A stretch of 64,000 nt of DNA from Candidatus Omnitrophota bacterium (GTDB taxonomy: Bacteria > Omnitrophota > Gorgyraeia > 2-01-FULL-45-10): contig JBAZKM010000006.1 of the NCBI GenBank assembly GCA_041650805.1, positions 1 through 64,000 of the forward strand, written 5' to 3'. This document shows, one piece after another, positions 18,341 through 26,486 of this stretch. The position numbers and the translations under genes are program-made. The notes beneath the pieces were generated by a model. The model was not told the origin of the DNA. It ran no database searches and saw nothing but the letters and a program-made list of their open reading frames with translations. Position 1 is the stretch's first letter; each line of letters begins with the position of its first letter.

Positions 18341-18880
18341 ATGATAGAGATAAATTTTATACTCTTCTTCATGATCGTAGCCGCCATAGTAGCGGTCGAG
18401 GTGAAGGACCTGCTGTCGGGCGTCATCGCCGTAGGCGCCGTAGGCATAGGGCTTTCCATGGCGTTCCTGGTCCTGAAGGCGCCGGACCTGGCCGTAATGC
18501 AGCTCGTGGTCGAGATACTCTGCCTTATCATATTGATACGGGCAACGGTGCGGAAAGACCTCCCGTTCAGCACCTCCGGAAGATGGTTCTTCAATACGCT
18601 CTCCACGCTATGCTTTCTGGCCGTATTCCTGGCGCTAGCCTACCTTTCCATAAAAGAGATGCCGCCATTCGGCGAACCCGAGATGAGGGTGGGGAAGATG
18701 TATATTGCCGAGGCGCAGGCAAGGACAGGCGCGCTGAACGTGGTGTCGGCCATAGCTTCCAATTTCCGGGTGTACGATACGCTCGGCGAGGTGGCGATAA
18801 TATTTACGGCAGTCGTAGGAGTGCTCGCGATCGCGCGCAGCGTAGCTCACAGGAAGGAAGGGTCTCATGATGGGGCGTGA
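18341..18880 (+). CDS. MbhD-MbhE fusion, hydrogenase membrane subunit (DUF4040 type)
   Basis: A 179-residue membrane protein. Residues 1-75 match the MbhD/DUF4040 fold (EVKDLLSGVIAVGAVGIGLS, KAPDLAVMQLVVEILCLIIL). Residues ~85-170 match MbhE/MrpB N-terminal sequence (NVVSAIASNFRVYDTLGEV, then IFTAVVGVLAIAR). In Pyrococcus Mbh these are two proteins of just under 100 residues each, so this is a fusion. They belong to the Mrp-like sodium module. A good ribosome site (AGGTAGGAT) precedes the ATG. The 3' end overlaps the next gene by 14 bases. Confidence 0.85.
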   Translation: MIEINFILFFMIVAAIVAVEVKDLLSGVIAVGAVGIGLSMAFLVLKAPDLAVMQLVVEILCLIILIRATVRKDLPFSTSGRWFFNTLSTLCFLAVFLALAYLSIKEMPPFGEPEMRVGKMYIAEAQARTGALNVVSAIASNFRVYDTLGEVAIIFTAVVGVLAIARSVAHRKEGSHDGA

Positions 18881-19319
18881 CAGGGAGCCCGGGATGACGG
18901 TGATCGTCAAGACGATAACGCGCCTGACGCTGGGGTTCATCCTGCTTTACGGCATATATATATCGCTTAACGGGCATAACGCCCCGGGAGGCGGCTTCGC
19001 GGGCGGGGTCATCGTCGCGCTCTCTTTCGTCCATGTGATGCTCGCCTTCGGCAAGAAGGTCGCGCTGAAGCGCCTCCATTCATATGTGATGCGCGGGGCG
19101 ATAAGCCTGGGCGCGCTCGCATTTCTCTATACGGTCATGGTCAGCTTCGGCGGCGGATGCGTACCGCTTAACCTTTTATTCGGACAATTTAAGTCGTGCC
19201 CGGTCTTCAACAGCGAGGTGACCGTCCCGTTATGCGAAATGGTCGTTGTAGGCGCGGGGCTCTTCGCCCTGTTTACGGCGCTTGTTCTTCTGTCGAAAAC
19301 CGATAAGGATTCGGAGTGA
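18867..19319 (+). CDS. MnhB/MbhF-type antiporter subunit
   Basis: A 150-residue protein with four membrane helices. The MnhB motif LYGIYISLNGHNAPGGGFAG (about 30-49) is intact. In Mrp antiporters and Mbh hydrogenases this subunit is part of the sodium-transport module. GGAAGG lies upstream of the ATG pair at 18867/18870. A Cys-containing loop (GGGCVPLN and KSCPVFN) has no known role. It is followed by the MnhC-like gene. Confidence 0.9.
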   Translation: MMGRDREPGMTVIVKTITRLTLGFILLYGIYISLNGHNAPGGGFAGGVIVALSFVHVMLAFGKKVALKRLHSYVMRGAISLGALAFLYTVMVSFGGGCVPLNLLFGQFKSCPVFNSEVTVPLCEMVVVGAGLFALFTALVLLSKTDKDSE

Positions 19320-19323
19320 TCCT

Positions 19324-19662
19324 ATGACCGCGTATATATTATGCCTCGTGCTCTTCTCGGTGGGGTTATACTGTGTCCTCAGGAAGAGGAACCTGATCAA
19401 GATAATAATCGGGATAGGTATCATGGAGTACGCGGTAAACCTCTTCCTGGTCCTGGTCGGTTATTCCTGGAGAGGGCGTTCCCCGATATTTGACCGCGCC
19501 CAGGTGATAGACAAGATGGTAGACCCGCTTCCGCAGGCCCTTGCCCTGACATCCATAGTAATAGGTCTTTCGGTAACGCTTCTCCTGGTGGCGCTCGCCA
19601 TCCGGATATATGAAAAGTACGGGACATTTGATATAACAAAGATAGACAGGCTTAAAGGATGA
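19324..19662 (+). CDS. MnhC/MbhG-type subunit (NuoK-like)
   Basis: A 112-residue protein with three membrane helices, related to NuoK and MrpC (GIGIMEYAVNLFLVLVGY, then DPLPQALALTSIVIGLSVTL, a near-perfect family motif). The start at 19324 is chosen over an in-frame ATG at 19282 because the upstream one lies inside the mnhB-like gene and GGAG sits properly before 19324. It overlaps the next gene by four bases. Confidence 0.92.
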   Translation: MTAYILCLVLFSVGLYCVLRKRNLIKIIIGIGIMEYAVNLFLVLVGYSWRGRSPIFDRAQVIDKMVDPLPQALALTSIVIGLSVTLLLVALAIRIYEKYGTFDITKIDRLKG

Positions 19663-21167
19663 ACTGCCCTAATACAGCATTATTGCCGTTCCTTGTCGCT
19701 ATCCCGCTCGGGGCGGCGTTTATCATCACGTTCGCAGGAAAGAGGATAAAGGGAGCCGGCGAGGCAATGGCGACGGCCGCCGCATTCGCCGGACTGCTCA
19801 TATCTATCAAGATGCTCTTTGCCCCAGGCGCCGGGGCATCCGCCATAGTATGTAAAGTGGGAAGCTGGGCGCAGCCGCTCGGTATATCCCTCGTAGCGGA
19901 CGGCCTCTCGGTCTTCATGCTGGTCACGGTGAACCTGGTCGCCTTTATAGTATCGGTCTATTCGATAGATTACATGGGGCGGTATACGGACAGCTGGAAG
20001 TTCTTCGCGCTCTTTTCGATCATGCTCGCCGGCATAAACGGTGTCCTGGTAGCGGGCGATATATTCAACCTTTATCTATTCCTGGAGATGGCGGCCATAT
20101 CCGGATATTTCCTCGTGGCTTTCGGGATAGACAGCGACGGGCTTGAGGCATCCTTCAAGTACGCCGTCATGGGTTCCGTGGCGTCCTCATTCATACTGAT
20201 GGGCATAGCTTTCCTTTATAGCTACACATCCACGCTTAATATGGCCGATATGGCCGGCGTGCTGGCGGTCAAGGGGGGAGGCAGGGTGGTGGATTTTGTG
20301 GCTGTACTCTTCCTTATGGGTTTCGGCCTGAAAGGGGCGCTCGTCCCGTTCCATTCATGGCTTCCGTATGCCCATTCGTCGGCGCCTGCGCCAGTGTCGG
20401 CGATGCTCTCGGGCGTTTCCATAAAGGTGCTCGGCATATACGCCATCATGAGGATATTCTTCAACGTCTTCTCCATGCCGCCGGGGATATCCGCGATACT
20501 TATTACGCTTGCGGTAATGTCGATGGTCGTCGCGAGCATACTTGCCTTCGGCCAGACCGATATCAAGAGATTGTTCGCATATTCCAGCATCAGCCAGGTA
20601 GGTTATATAGCTCTCGGGCTGGGGGTGGCAACGCCGTTATCCGTCGCGGCCGCGCTGTTCCACCTCTTCAACCACAGTGTATTCAAATCGCTCCTCTTCC
20701 TGAATTCCGGTTCGGTGGAACGGGTGACCGGGACAAGGGACCTCTCAAAGATGTCCGGCATAATATCCGCTTCGCCGGTGGTCGGCTACACCAACCTGGC
20801 CGGCTCCCTGTCAATATGCGGCATGCCCCCTCTGGGAGGTTTCTGGAGCAAACTCCTTATCATACTGGCATGCATCCAGGCGCGCCACCCCATTTTAGCG
20901 CTGACAGCGGCGCTTGTGAGCATACTGACATTGGGCTACTATTTCATCGCGATGACGCCGGCGTTATTCGGCGTGGATCGCGGACCCGCCGCTAAGAAGA
21001 TATCCTGGTCAACCGCCTGTGCGCTGATAGTGCTTTCTATAATAACCGTTGCAAGCGGGCTTATCCTCTTACCGGGCGCAGGCCGTTTGGTGATCACGAA
21101 TACGGCCGCCGTGCTGACTTCCGGAGGGTCCGGATACGTAAATGCCATTGCGGGGGCGCTGAAATGA
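19659..21167 (+). CDS. MnhD/MbhH-type antiporter-like subunit (NuoN/NuoM family)
   Basis: A 502-residue polytopic protein, the second complex I antiporter-like subunit in the operon. Core motifs are KGALVPFHSWLPYAHSSAPAP (about 226-246) and KRLFAYSSISQVGYIALGLG (about 304-323), then LFNHSVFKSLLFLNSGSV. Glu in YLFLEMAAISGYF (about 139) is the family's conserved membrane acid. It should form the sodium or proton path of the Mrp module. It overlaps both neighbours by four bases, so its dose is matched to theirs. Confidence 0.93.
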   Translation: MNCPNTALLPFLVAIPLGAAFIITFAGKRIKGAGEAMATAAAFAGLLISIKMLFAPGAGASAIVCKVGSWAQPLGISLVADGLSVFMLVTVNLVAFIVSVYSIDYMGRYTDSWKFFALFSIMLAGINGVLVAGDIFNLYLFLEMAAISGYFLVAFGIDSDGLEASFKYAVMGSVASSFILMGIAFLYSYTSTLNMADMAGVLAVKGGGRVVDFVAVLFLMGFGLKGALVPFHSWLPYAHSSAPAPVSAMLSGVSIKVLGIYAIMRIFFNVFSMPPGISAILITLAVMSMVVASILAFGQTDIKRLFAYSSISQVGYIALGLGVATPLSVAAALFHLFNHSVFKSLLFLNSGSVERVTGTRDLSKMSGIISASPVVGYTNLAGSLSICGMPPLGGFWSKLLIILACIQARHPILALTAALVSILTLGYYFIAMTPALFGVDRGPAAKKISWSTACALIVLSIITVASGLILLPGAGRLVITNTAAVLTSGGSGYVNAIAGALK

Positions 21168-21661
21168 CCGCAAAGATCGTCCTTTTCATGCTCTGGCTGT
21201 TCGTATGGCTCTTCCTGTCATGGCCGCCCGACACTTCGCAGATAGTGACGGGGATACTCGTATCGCTCTTTGTGACTTTAATGACAGGGGACCTCTTTAC
21301 ACGGCGCGCCCGCGTATCCCGGGGCGCGGGACGGTACCTGTGGTTTTTGTACTACGTCGCGGTATTCCTTACCGAGTGCGTCAAGGCCAATATCGATGTC
21401 GCATGGCGGGTGATACATCCCGACGTGCCGATAAGGCCGGGCACCCTGAGGGTCAAATTGGACCTGAAATCGGATACGGGCATCACATTCCTGGCCAATT
21501 CGCTTACCCTGACTCCCGGCACCACCAGCGTCGACATAGACAGGTCCGGCGGCATTCTCTATATCCACTGTATCTCCATAAAAGAGTCGGCCGACGGTTC
21601 ATATGCCAAGATGGCTGTGGTAAAGAAGTTTGAGGATATTTTGAGGAGGATATTCGAGTGA
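21164..21661 (+). CDS. mnhE: MnhE/MbhA-type antiporter subunit
   Basis: A 165-residue protein with two N-terminal membrane helices (LFMLWLFVWLFLSWPPDTSQ) and a cytoplasmic domain with TGITFLANSLTLTPGTTSVD (about 106-125) and LYIHCISIK, the MnhE signature. It is an accessory subunit of the Mrp-type sodium antiporter module in group 4 hydrogenases. Overlaps on both sides (ATGA, GTGA) place it in the same transcript. Confidence 0.93.
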   Translation: MTAKIVLFMLWLFVWLFLSWPPDTSQIVTGILVSLFVTLMTGDLFTRRARVSRGAGRYLWFLYYVAVFLTECVKANIDVAWRVIHPDVPIRPGTLRVKLDLKSDTGITFLANSLTLTPGTTSVDIDRSGGILYIHCISIKESADGSYAKMAVVKKFEDILRRIFE

Positions 21662-22023
21662 AGAACAGGCGCATCAGGTGGTTTGCGGGCGCGGCAGCGA
21701 CGCTCATATTGCTGGGCGCGATACTCTTATCTCCTCTTCCCTCGATCCTAAAATGGCAGTCGGAGTTTTTGAGCCGCTCTCTGATGTGGCTGATCCTCTC
21801 CGCGTGCCTCTGCCTGTGGCGCATACTGCGCGGGCCGACCGCGCCTGACAGGGCGGTCGCCGTGGACATGCTCGGCATACTCATAGTCGGGTTCTGCGCC
21901 CTGCTGAGCATACCGACCGGAAGGGACTGGTATATCGATATAGGTATCGCGTGGGCGCTTCAGAGCTTTATCGGTATTATGGCGCTGGCTAAATATCTGG
22001 AAGGGAAAGATTTCGATGAATGA
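21658..22023 (+). CDS. mnhF: MnhF/MbhB-type antiporter subunit
   Basis: A 121-residue protein with three membrane helices and the MnhF motif WRILRGPTAPDRAVAVDMLG (about 57-76). It starts with GTG in a GTGA overlap with the preceding stop. The first ~30 residues, with an extra hydrophobic helix, are longer than usual for MnhF. It is part of the Mrp module. Confidence 0.92.
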   Translation: MKNRRIRWFAGAAATLILLGAILLSPLPSILKWQSEFLSRSLMWLILSACLCLWRILRGPTAPDRAVAVDMLGILIVGFCALLSIPTGRDWYIDIGIAWALQSFIGIMALAKYLEGKDFDE

Positions 22024-22345
22024 GACGATCGGAAGCATATTGATAGTCATAGGACTGGCATTCGATTTTCTGGGATGCCTGGGGCTGATCCGTTTCCCGG
22101 ATGTCTATAACCGCCTCCAGGCGTCGGCGAAATGCGTTACGCTCGGCACGTGCGGCATACTGTTCGGGCTCTTCCTCTTTCAGGGGTTTACGGCGACGGG
22201 CATAAAGGCGCTCTTATGCCTGGCCTTCATACTGCTGACGGCGCCGGTATCCGCCCATGCGCTCGCCAGGGGCGCCTATCTCTCCGGCGTGAAGCCGTGG
22301 GAGGGGACCGTCGTAGATCAATACGGCGAAGACCTGAAAAAATAA
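22016..22345 (+). CDS. mnhG: MnhG/MbhC-type antiporter subunit
   Basis: A 109-residue membrane protein with the MnhG pattern LGLIRFPDVYNRLQASAKC (about 23-41) and LTAPVSAHALARGAY (about 79-93). It completes the Mrp-type E-F-G set. It overlaps mnhF by eight bases. The C-terminal hydrophilic tail (VVDQYGEDLKK) is normal in length. Confidence 0.93.
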   Translation: MNETIGSILIVIGLAFDFLGCLGLIRFPDVYNRLQASAKCVTLGTCGILFGLFLFQGFTATGIKALLCLAFILLTAPVSAHALARGAYLSGVKPWEGTVVDQYGEDLKK

Positions 22346-22354
22346 GAGGCAGAC

Positions 22355-22954
22355 ATGGATATGAACGGGATGAAAGAAGAGGTCGCAAAGATGGCCGGCA
22401 CGGTATATTCGATGCTCGGTCTTATAGAGAAGGGTTTTATGGAGAATAAGCCGGAACCGCTCGCTGCCGCAATGAAGGAAGAGAAGGCGATAAATGGCAT
22501 GGAGAAGGAGTTGACAGGCAATATCCTCGTCCTTTCGAAGGCATCGGGCAAATGCAGGGGGGAACTGGCGGTGCTGGCGGGCGTCATCGAGATGCTTGAG
22601 AGGATGGGGGACGAAGCGTTGAACCTGGTAGAGCGCATAGAGATAAAGGTCGAAGAGCGGCTCCTCTTCAGCGACCTGGGCGTCGCGCAGTTCAATGAGA
22701 CGTACGACGCCATGAAGCGCTCGGTAGAGATGATGGTCGAATTCCTGAAGTCGCGGAAGCCGGCGCTTAAAGAACGGGTCATCGATAACGGTTTCCATGT
22801 CAAGGACCTAGTTGAGCGTTACCGCAGGGAGCACATGGACCGCTTCGTTAAAGGGTTGTGCACACCGATGTCGGCGAACATGTATTTCGACATGCTCGAT
22901 TTCACGGGAAATCTCGCCAGGCATTCTTCGAATATAGTCAAACTTTTTGAATAA
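22355..22954 (+). CDS. PhoU-like helical protein inside the hydrogenase operon
   Basis: This 199-residue all-helical protein resembles PhoU/DUF47-type three-helix bundles. It has the paired E-x-x-E and D-x-x-N patterns (MEKELTGNI, LAGVIEMLERMGDEALNLVERI, TGNLARHSSNIVKLF). PhoU proteins bind metal clusters and regulate phosphate transport. Here there is no phosphate transporter; the gene sits between mnhG and the NuoI-like ferredoxin in the same transcript. I infer a regulatory or assembly role for the hydrogenase/antiporter, but no function can be read directly. An AGAGG ribosome site is present. Confidence 0.7.
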   Translation: MDMNGMKEEVAKMAGTVYSMLGLIEKGFMENKPEPLAAAMKEEKAINGMEKELTGNILVLSKASGKCRGELAVLAGVIEMLERMGDEALNLVERIEIKVEERLLFSDLGVAQFNETYDAMKRSVEMMVEFLKSRKPALKERVIDNGFHVKDLVERYRREHMDRFVKGLCTPMSANMYFDMLDFTGNLARHSSNIVKLFE

Positions 22955-22955
22955 A

Positions 22956-23576
22956 ATGCGATATCCGAAACTGAGAGAATTGAAAGAAGCGATAACGGCC
23001 CTGATATCCGGGCCTTATACTACGAAGTTCCCGCGCAAACCCCACATACCGGCGAAGAGGTTCAGGGGTAAGCCGGAATATTCGAATGACGGATGCATCG
23101 CCTGCGGCGCCTGTTCGCTGGTATGCCCGGCGAGGGCGATCGAGGCGAGGGATACCGTGACCAGGACGAAGGCCGTGCGGAAGATGATATTGCACCTGGA
23201 CGAATGCCACTATTGCGGGCAATGCAGCGCCCTCTGTACCACAAAGGAAGATACCCCGCCGGGTATAAGGCATACCACGGAATTCGACCTTGCCGGTTTT
23301 GACAGGGCGACCATGGTCTCCCAGACGGACGAGAAAGAGCTTGCGCTATGCGAGGTCTGCGGCGATGCGATAACCGCGAAGGCACATCTAGAATGGCTCG
23401 CAAAGCGCCTGGGGCCGCTCGCCTTTTCCAACCCCAACCTCTTCCTCTCGTCTATGAAGAGCATGAACTTTGCCGGAGACGTATCGAGGATCGCCAAAGA
23501 GGATCTCGTCCGGAGCGACCGGATAAAGGTGATCTGTGCGAAGTGCAGAAGAAGAGCGACGCTTGAAAAATTTTAA
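22956..23576 (+). CDS. NuoI/MbhN-like ferredoxin subunit with C-terminal zinc-finger-like Cys pairs
   Basis: A 206-residue protein with two [4Fe-4S] motifs, CIACGACSLVCP (about 45-56) and CHYCGQCSALC (about 88-98), as in NuoI/HycF. These pass electrons to the small-subunit cluster. The second half adds CEVCGDA and a final CAKCRRR pair, a possible rubredoxin- or zinc-type site as in some HycF-like proteins. ATG at 22956 is preferred to TTG at 22947, which lies inside the upstream gene. It overlaps the protease gene by up to 41 bases. Confidence 0.9.
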   Translation: MRYPKLRELKEAITALISGPYTTKFPRKPHIPAKRFRGKPEYSNDGCIACGACSLVCPARAIEARDTVTRTKAVRKMILHLDECHYCGQCSALCTTKEDTPPGIRHTTEFDLAGFDRATMVSQTDEKELALCEVCGDAITAKAHLEWLAKRLGPLAFSNPNLFLSSMKSMNFAGDVSRIAKEDLVRSDRIKVICAKCRRRATLEKF

Positions 23577-24060
23577 AGTCCTCTCCTCGCCCGAATTGAG
23601 ATCGACCCTGAAAGACAGGATAAAAGGAAGGCCCGCCATAGTAGGGATAGGTAATATAATGCGCGGCGACGACGGCCTCGGGCCGCGCCTGGTGGAGCTC
23701 CTTAAGGCGCGGGCGGTCAATGCGCGCCTCTTCGATTGCGGCACCGCGCCGGAAAATTATATCTTTCCTATACTATCTACGGATTGTAATACGATCATAC
23801 TGGTCGACGCGGCCGATTTCAGCGAAAGGGCCGGCGACATCAATATCTTTGACCTGGAAGAGATATCAAAAGTGAGCTTCTCGACGCATAATCCTTCTCC
23901 CCGTCTCCTGACGGATCTCCTGAGGACTGGAAGGGACAATCTTGACATATTTGTCATCTCCGTACAGCCTAAGACGACAACTCTCGGGGAGGGTATAAGC
24001 CGGGAGGTCAATGACGGCCTGGATCTCCTGGCAGACATATTCCAGGAGATACTCAAATAG
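23536..24060 (+). CDS. Hydrogenase maturation protease (HycI/HyaD family)
   Basis: A 174-residue protein with GIGNIMRGDDGLGPRLVELL (about 38-57), DAADF (about 96) and STHNPSPRLL (about 115-124). These supply the Glu/Asp, Asp and His that bind nickel in the family. The enzyme trims the C-terminal tail of the large subunit after nickel insertion, and the large subunit of this operon has such a tail. The GTG at 23536 lies inside the preceding gene. TTG at 23563, after a GAAGAG stretch, is a plausible alternative giving 165 residues. It is the last gene of the hydrogenase group. Confidence 0.9.
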   Translation: MRSAEEERRLKNFKVLSSPELRSTLKDRIKGRPAIVGIGNIMRGDDGLGPRLVELLKARAVNARLFDCGTAPENYIFPILSTDCNTIILVDAADFSERAGDINIFDLEEISKVSFSTHNPSPRLLTDLLRTGRDNLDIFVISVQPKTTTLGEGISREVNDGLDLLADIFQEILK

Positions 24061-24080
24061 CTGTCAGCTTTCAGCTTTTT
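24056..24080 (-). repeat. Word repeat AGCTGAAAGCTGA, copy 2 (inverted)
   Basis: Read on the minus strand, this junction shares AAAGCTGAAAGCTGA with 12164-12178. It is partly self-complementary (AGCTG...CAGCT) and followed by five T on the plus strand, so it may act as a weak terminator after the protease gene. Confidence 0.55.
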
Positions 24081-24099
24081 AAATAATAAGACCATCGAA

Positions 24100-25560
24100 A
24101 TGAATAAGAGACGCTTCCAGCCGATCATAGAAGATATAAAAGATCCTGCCCCGCCGGAAACTCTCTTTGCCGGAATAAAAAATAATCCGTACAGCTTCTT
24201 TCTCGACAGCTCATCCGACAGCGGGAAACTGGGGCGCTTCTCATTTTTCGGGTGTGACCCGTTCCTCATCTTCAGCAGTAAAGGCACTGCCATAACTTTG
24301 GAACGGACAGGGATAGGCCGGGAACATTTCAGCGCCGACCCGTTCATGGCGTTAAGAGATATCCTGAAAAGGTACGAAACGGCCGGGGCGGACGGCCTCC
24401 CGTTCACGTCCGGCGGCGTCGGATATTTTGCGTATGATATGAAGGAATTTGTCGAGCGCTTACCGGCGAGCTCAGTCGACGACCTCGGCATACCCGACTG
24501 CATGATCGGTTTTTATGACAGGGTGGTGATATACGATAACCTTGAGGGCAGATGCCGCATAGCGTCTTCCGGGCTGCCGGAGACGGACCAGTCCAGGCGT
24601 AACAGGCGTGCCGTAGGCCGGATAAAAGAATTTAAAGACATTATTGACACGGATGAACACGGATCAAAAACGGATATGCGCGGATCAAGTTACGGGCGCG
24701 GCCATCATTCTCCTTTACTGAAGTCGAACTTCTCTTTCGGATCTTATATCGAGGCGATAAGGAGGGCGAAGGAGTATATAAAGAAGGGCGATATCTACCA
24801 GGTGAACCTGTCGCAAAGGTTCGAGGCGGGGCTTGATCACGATCCGTTCGAGCTTTATTCGCGGCTCAGGAGAGTAAGCCCGGCCCCCTTTTCCGCATAC
24901 CTCGGCTTCGGCGGGGTCACTGTGGCGAGCTCATCGCCGGAGAGGTTCCTGATGAAACGGGGCGGCTATATAGAGACGAGGCCGATAAAGGGGACCCGCC
25001 CGCGCGGTGATGACACCGCGGAAGACGCGCGGCTGGAAGGCGAACTGCTTGCGAGCGCCAAGGACCGCGCAGAGCATGTTATGATCGTGGACCTGGAGCG
25101 GAATGACCTGGGTAGGATATGCGAATACGGCTCGATAAGGCCGACCGAGTTCGTTATCCTGGAGAAGTACGCCACGGTATCCCATCTTGTATCGACGGTC
25201 AGCGGAAGACTGAGGGACGGTATCGACCCGATCGATTGCCTCCTGGCAACGTTCCCCGGCGGTTCCATAACCGGCGCGCCCAAGATACGGTCCATGGAGA
25301 TAATAGATGAGCTCGAACCGGTGAGGCGTTCGGTCTATACCGGCTCGATAGGTTACATATCATTCGACGGGAATATGGATACATCGATAGCCATACGGAC
25401 CTTTCTCATCAAGGGCGATAAGGCCTACTTCCAGGTAGGCGGCGGGATAGTCGCCGATTCCGACCCGGAGAGCGAATACCTCGAGACGCTCGACAAGGCG
25501 AAGGGGATGTTCCGGGCCCTCGGGGTCGCCATGCCTAAACGGGAGCATCTATGCGTATGA
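24100..25560 (+). CDS. pabB: Aminodeoxychorismate synthase component I
   Basis: This 486-residue chorismate-using enzyme has the N-terminal lobe at about 1-175 and the chorismate-binding domain at about 208-480. PIKGT at 295-299 carries the lysine (Lys297) typical of aminodeoxychorismate synthase, where anthranilate synthase has PIAGT. Further motifs are MIVDLERNDLGRI, FPGGSITGAPK and YTGSIGY. It makes 4-amino-4-deoxychorismate for folate. The class IV aminotransferase downstream is the expected partner, and no PabA glutaminase is seen in the window. Residues ~182-197, between the two lobes, are encoded by a dispersed ACACGGATGAACACGGAT-type repeat, an unusual in-frame insertion. Confidence 0.92.
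   Translation: MNKRRFQPIIEDIKDPAPPETLFAGIKNNPYSFFLDSSSDSGKLGRFSFFGCDPFLIFSSKGTAITLERTGIGREHFSADPFMALRDILKRYETAGADGLPFTSGGVGYFAYDMKEFVERLPASSVDDLGIPDCMIGFYDRVVIYDNLEGRCRIASSGLPETDQSRRNRRAVGRIKEFKDIIDTDEHGSKTDMRGSSYGRGHHSPLLKSNFSFGSYIEAIRRAKEYIKKGDIYQVNLSQRFEAGLDHDPFELYSRLRRVSPAPFSAYLGFGGVTVASSSPERFLMKRGGYIETRPIKGTRPRGDDTAEDARLEGELLASAKDRAEHVMIVDLERNDLGRICEYGSIRPTEFVILEKYATVSHLVSTVSGRLRDGIDPIDCLLATFPGGSITGAPKIRSMEIIDELEPVRRSVYTGSIGYISFDGNMDTSIAIRTFLIKGDKAYFQVGGGIVADSDPESEYLETLDKAKGMFRALGVAMPKREHLCV
24644..24689 (+). repeat. CACGGAT word repeat embedded in pabB
   Basis: The motif CACGGATGAACACGGATCA followed by further ACGGAT and GCGGATCAAG units lies in frame in the pabB interdomain linker. 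I recall this ACACGGATGAACACGGAT family from intergenic spaces of many unrelated bacterial genomes. Here it is translated as DTDEHGSKTDMRGSS. Confidence 0.6.
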
Positions 25561-26426
25561 AGAACGGGATGGTCTGGATGAACGGCCGGTTCGTCGATAT
25601 CGATAAGGCAAAGGTCCCGATATCCGACAGGGGTTTCTTATACGGCGACGGGGTCTTCGAGACGATGCGCTCATACGCGGGCGTCATATTCCGGCTCGAC
25701 CGGCATCTGGACAGGTTATTCGGGGCATTCCGCGTCATGAAGATGGACCCGCCGTACGCCAAAAAATATCTCCGCGGCATAGCTTACAGGGTGCTGAAGG
25801 CGAACAACCTGAAGAGCGCATATATACGCATGGCGGTGACCAGGGGGGAAGGCCGGTTCGGCATAGGATACAGGGACATCTTCACGCCCAACACGGTCGT
25901 CGTAGCAAAAGAGTTCGAAGAGTACCCGCGCTGGATGCACAAAAGAGGCATAAGCGCGAAGGTGGTCGATCTCAGGCAGAACGAGCTCTCCCCGCTATCC
26001 GGCATAAAGTCGCTCAACTTCATGCCCTACATACTCGCGCGCCTACACGCAAAGGAAGAGGGTTTCGACGAAGCTATCCTGGCAAATACAAAAGGGCATA
26101 TCGCCGAGGCGGCGACGAGCAATATCTTCATTGTCAGAGGATACTGCCTCATAACGCCTTCCCTCGAAAGCGGGATACTCCCGGGCATAACCCGCGGCGC
26201 AGTGATCGAGATAGCGAAACGGCTTAAGATGCGCGTCATAGAGAAGCCCGTGACGAGGGGCGAGCTCCTTGGCGCCGACGAGGTCTTTCTCACAAATTCG
26301 CTCGCCGAGGTCCTGCCCGTCCGTGCCGTCGATTCGAAGCGGATAGGGAAGGGCGCCCCCGGCGACGTCACCCGCCTCCTCCGCATCGCTTACCAGAAGC
26401 AGGTCATCGCAGAGACGGTGCTGTAG
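25551..26426 (+). CDS. Class IV aminotransferase, probable 4-amino-4-deoxychorismate lyase
   Basis: This 291-residue PLP enzyme has the start pattern VWMNGRFVDIDKAKVPISDRG, GDGVFETMRSY, and the catalytic Lys153 in SGIKSLNFMPY. It also has ANTKGHIAEAATSNIFIV (Glu/Ser/Asn phosphate contacts), SGILPGITRGAVIEIA and ADEVFLTNSLAEVLPV. Family members are D-amino-acid or branched-chain aminotransferases or PabC. The overlap with pabB (10 bases) makes PabC (release of p-aminobenzoate) the best call. ATG at 25551 or 25557 could be the start; the latter forms ATGA with the pabB stop. A branched-chain aminotransferase cannot be fully excluded. Confidence 0.87.
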   Translation: MRMKNGMVWMNGRFVDIDKAKVPISDRGFLYGDGVFETMRSYAGVIFRLDRHLDRLFGAFRVMKMDPPYAKKYLRGIAYRVLKANNLKSAYIRMAVTRGEGRFGIGYRDIFTPNTVVVAKEFEEYPRWMHKRGISAKVVDLRQNELSPLSGIKSLNFMPYILARLHAKEEGFDEAILANTKGHIAEAATSNIFIVRGYCLITPSLESGILPGITRGAVIEIAKRLKMRVIEKPVTRGELLGADEVFLTNSLAEVLPVRAVDSKRIGKGAPGDVTRLLRIAYQKQVIAETVL

Positions 26427-26444
26427 AATTACGCCGGTCCTCCA

Positions 26445-26486
26445 CGTCAATGTCAAATTTCCGATTCCAGATTTGATATTTCAAAA
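26445..26486 (-). repeat. AAATATCAAATCTGGAAT-type word repeat at receptor gene end
   Basis: On the minus strand this AT-rich stretch reads TTTTGAAATATCAAATC then TGGAATCGGAAATTTGACA, made of mutually complementary AAATTTGA/TCAAATC words. Its first bases supply the stop codon of the TonB receptor. It looks like one more member of the word-like intergenic repeats seen here. Confidence 0.45.
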
